From CAZQSL01 sp964595945 (GTDB lineage Bacteria > UBP15 > UBA6099 > JAJRTR01): a stretch of 18,021 nt of DNA. The DNA is taken from positions 1-18,021 of the forward strand of contig CAZQSL010000071.1 of the NCBI GenBank assembly GCA_964595945.1, in the 5' to 3' direction. The translations under genes were made by a program, and so were the position numbers. Positions 15,791 through 18,021 of the stretch are shown here, piece after piece; the first letter of the stretch is position 1; each line of letters begins with the position of its first letter. The notes beneath the pieces were generated by a model, which saw nothing but the letters and a program-made list of their open reading frames with translations, searched no databases and was not told the origin of the DNA.

Positions 15791-17965
15791 ATGTCCGAAA
15801 ATCAGTCAACGGCATTTCACAAGCTGAACGGCAAAATCCAGCGATGGATATGGGAGCAGAACTGGCATGAGCTCCGCGACGCTCAGGAAAAAGCTGTGGC
15901 GCCCATCCTTTCAGGCAATCAGGACATCATCATCACCGCCTCGACCGCATCCGGCAAAACCGAAGCAGCTTTCCTGCCCATGCTATCGCGTTTGCTTGAT
16001 GATGACATGCGTGGTGCGGTCATCCTCTACGTCAGTCCTCTCAAAGCTCTCATTAACGATCAGTTCCGACGCATGGAGTCATTGTGTGCTGATATTGATA
16101 TCAGGGTGCATCCGTGGCACGGCGACACCTCAGCTACTATTAAGAAAAAGTTCCTGAACGATCCGGCAGGCGTGATACTCATAACTCCTGAATCACTCGA
16201 AGCGCTGTTCGTCAATCATGGGCATACGATCCATTCAGTGTTTTCAAAGCTCGCTTACGTGGTTGTCGATGAGCTTCACTCCTTCATCGGAACTGATCGA
16301 GGCATACAGCTTCTGTCATTGCTGAACAGGCTCGAAACGGCAATCAGGCGGCGCGTTCCACGTATCGGACTTAGCGCTACGATAGGCGATCTTGAAGTCG
16401 CTGGCGAATTCTTCCGCCCCGGCCATGCTGCTGATGTGCTGAAGATCGTTTCCAAAGAAGGCAGTCAGGAAATCAAACTTATCATAAAAGGTTATTACAA
16501 AACAGATAGTACACAACCATCGGATGATGACGGAAGTTATTTTCATGACATCGGCCGTTCACTTTTCAAAACGCTGAGAGGCACTGACAATCTCGTGTTC
16601 TGCAACAGTCGCGCAACAGTCGAGGTGATCTCCGCCGAACTCAGAACCATCTGCGCTGATAACCGGGCACCTAACGAATTCTATCCGCACCACGGCAGCC
16701 TTTCAAAGGAAATCCGCGAAGATGCTGAAAGTGCGATCAAGGATGTTTCAAAGCCGGTATCAATCATCTGCACATCCACTCTTGAAATGGGCATAGACAT
16801 CGGAGCCGTCGAATTAATCGCGCAAATCGGCCCGCCGGCCTCAGTTGCAAGCCTTCGACAGCGACTCGGCAGATCAGGCCGTCGCGGCAATCCCGCGATT
16901 CTCAGGATGTACAATATCGAGCAGGAGCTTCATTCCAGCACCCACCCGGTTGATTCCCTGAGACCGCACCTGCTTCAATCCATCGCGATGGTAAAACTAC
17001 TCCTTGAAAAGTGGTATGAGCCACCCAACATCGAATGCAATCACTATTCGACACTGATACATCAAGTGCTATCGATCATAGCTGAACGCGGCGGCATAAC
17101 TGCCACGAAGGCATACGACACGCTATGCAAAACAGGTCCCTTCAGGAAAATCGACTCCGCGTCGTTTGCATCCATCCTGCGACAAATGGCAACAAGCGAA
17201 CTCATCGCCCAGACGCCGGACGGAATCCTGATTCATGACCGCATCGGCGAATGGATCGTGAACAACTACAAATTCTACGCCGTATTCACGACGCCAGAAG
17301 AATACAGACTTATGCACGGTGATAAGACGCTCGGCACTCTTCCCATATTCCGCCCGCTCCGCGAAGGCAACATCATGATATTTGCCGGACGTCGCTGGCT
17401 GATAAAATCAGTCAACACAGAACGCAAAATTATCGAACTTTTGCCATCTCACGGAGGCACTCCACCGCCCTTCGGTGGTGATACAGGCATGATTGACGAC
17501 CGGATAAGAATCGAAATGAAGAAGCTGCTTCTGAGCCTCTCTCCACCGGCGTTCCTTGATGCGACAGCGTTAGAACAATTCAATCAGGCAACCGAATCAT
17601 TTCTGAAATACGGTCTCGAAAACCGCACCATTTTTCAACATGACAATAACACACTGCTTTTCGTTTGGCGCGGAGACAGAATCCTCAACACCATCGAAGC
17701 GCTCTTCACAATGCGCGGCATCAAAGTTGACAACCTCGGCATCGCCCTTGAAATAAATGACCTCAAACCGGCTCAGGTGTTCGAACAAATCAGGCAAATC
17801 GTAACCGCTCCGCCACAAAAGCCGCAGCAAATCGCAGCATCATGCCTCAACAAAAAACTCCAGAAATTCGACAACTACGTTCCCGACAGCCTCCTCGACT
17901 CTGAATATGCCACCATCAAATACGACATTCCCGCCGCATTCGGAGTACTCAATAATGTTTTATAA
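15791..17965 (+). CDS. Lhr-like SF2 DEAD/DEAH helicase, BrxHI-like
   Basis: A 724-aa helicase with all main SF2 motifs: Q-motif-like LRDAQEKAV (28-36), motif I STASGKTE (51-58), Ia VSPLKALINDQ (81-91), Ib TPESLE (132-137), II DELH (160-163), III SAT (195-197), IV LVFCNSR (268-274), V STLEMGIDIG (329-338) and VI QRLGRSGRRG (357-366). The C-terminal 340 residues carry the winged-helix and Lhr-core type region, shorter than full-length Lhr. ATG at 15791 is chosen because AGAGG lies 4 bases upstream; a GTG at 15779, overlapping the previous stop, would add four residues (MRGD) and has no ribosome binding site. It probably unwinds or translocates on nucleic acid using the neighbouring BrxD-like ATPase as partner. 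Lhr-type helicases can act on DNA or RNA-DNA hybrids; the substrate here is unknown. Confidence 0.88.
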   Translation: MSENQSTAFHKLNGKIQRWIWEQNWHELRDAQEKAVAPILSGNQDIIITASTASGKTEAAFLPMLSRLLDDDMRGAVILYVSPLKALINDQFRRMESLCADIDIRVHPWHGDTSATIKKKFLNDPAGVILITPESLEALFVNHGHTIHSVFSKLAYVVVDELHSFIGTDRGIQLLSLLNRLETAIRRRVPRIGLSATIGDLEVAGEFFRPGHAADVLKIVSKEGSQEIKLIIKGYYKTDSTQPSDDDGSYFHDIGRSLFKTLRGTDNLVFCNSRATVEVISAELRTICADNRAPNEFYPHHGSLSKEIREDAESAIKDVSKPVSIICTSTLEMGIDIGAVELIAQIGPPASVASLRQRLGRSGRRGNPAILRMYNIEQELHSSTHPVDSLRPHLLQSIAMVKLLLEKWYEPPNIECNHYSTLIHQVLSIIAERGGITATKAYDTLCKTGPFRKIDSASFASILRQMATSELIAQTPDGILIHDRIGEWIVNNYKFYAVFTTPEEYRLMHGDKTLGTLPIFRPLREGNIMIFAGRRWLIKSVNTERKIIELLPSHGGTPPPFGGDTGMIDDRIRIEMKKLLLSLSPPAFLDATALEQFNQATESFLKYGLENRTIFQHDNNTLLFVWRGDRILNTIEALFTMRGIKVDNLGIALEINDLKPAQVFEQIRQIVTAPPQKPQQIAASCLNKKLQKFDNYVPDSLLDSEYATIKYDIPAAFGVLNNVL

Positions 17966-18016
17966 GAAAACCTGATTACCCCTAATACTCAGAGAAGCGA
18001 AGCATGGAGGAAGTAC

Positions 18017-18021
18017 ATGGC
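18017..18021 (+). CDS. Start of a next operon gene at the right edge
   Basis: GGAGG at 18006-18010 stands 6 bases before an ATG at 18017, 51 bases after the helicase stop and on the same strand. Only five bases of the presumed gene are in the window, so the product is unknown. No terminator is visible in the gap, so the operon likely continues. Confidence 0.4.

Noticed and set aside
12163..17965. The operon as a complete BREX system
   Set aside because: Only the BrxD-like and BrxHI-like genes are present; PglX, PglZ and PglW are absent from the window.

Overview
The window comes from a diderm (Gram-negative-type) bacterium that I cannot place further. The evidence for an outer membrane is a lipoprotein with a clear lipobox and a signal-peptide protein that looks like a small beta-barrel. 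A tRNA fragment carries no encoded CCA end, which argues against Enterobacteria-like hosts. The content is mostly accessory: transposase, paired AAA_14 ATPases, a tRNA remnant, phage/plasmid-type DNA-processing genes and a Ter/BREX-like operon.

Left part (1-3860). A transposase/integrase gene runs off the left edge on the minus strand. Two plus-strand genes follow, each with its own sigma70-like promoter. Both encode a P-loop ATPase with a C-terminal DUF4143/PD-(D/E)XK-like region. After them lies the 3' half of a tRNA-Arg(CCT) gene (3721-3770) without its 5' half. It is flanked by an 11-bp direct repeat and, further out, by two pairs of TTCGG(A/C)CA repeats with 11-bp period. This looks like the trace of an integrative element whose body lies to the left.

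Middle part (3860-11130). About 520 bp of AT-rich sequence without a convincing gene is followed by two minus-strand gene groups. The first is a two-gene operon: a small exported barrel-like protein, then a PKD/TolB-like-repeat lipoprotein. The second has four genes, in transcription order: a cysteine-rich protein of unknown function, a 150-aa protein with an ATEKQ...LTRKQAS domain, a DUF932 protein, and a Cas4/RecB-like nuclease with a probable Fe-S cluster. Every gap of the second group holds a GC-rich hairpin. A 126-bp long palindrome separates the two groups.

Right part (11130-18021). About 1 kb of non-coding, partly C/A-rich sequence separates the nuclease group from a divergent plus-strand operon with a good promoter. 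Its genes are a membrane-anchored TerB_N-TerB-TerB_C protein, a DUF2791 (BrxD-like) ATPase and an Lhr-like (BrxHI-like) SF2 helicase. They are joined by a 4-base stop/start overlap and an 8-base gap. A ribosome binding site and ATG at the right edge indicate that the operon continues. This triad is the most interesting part of the window: a candidate stress-response or phage-defence module built from the ATPase/helicase pair of type 2 BREX with a TerB sensor and none of the other BREX genes in view.
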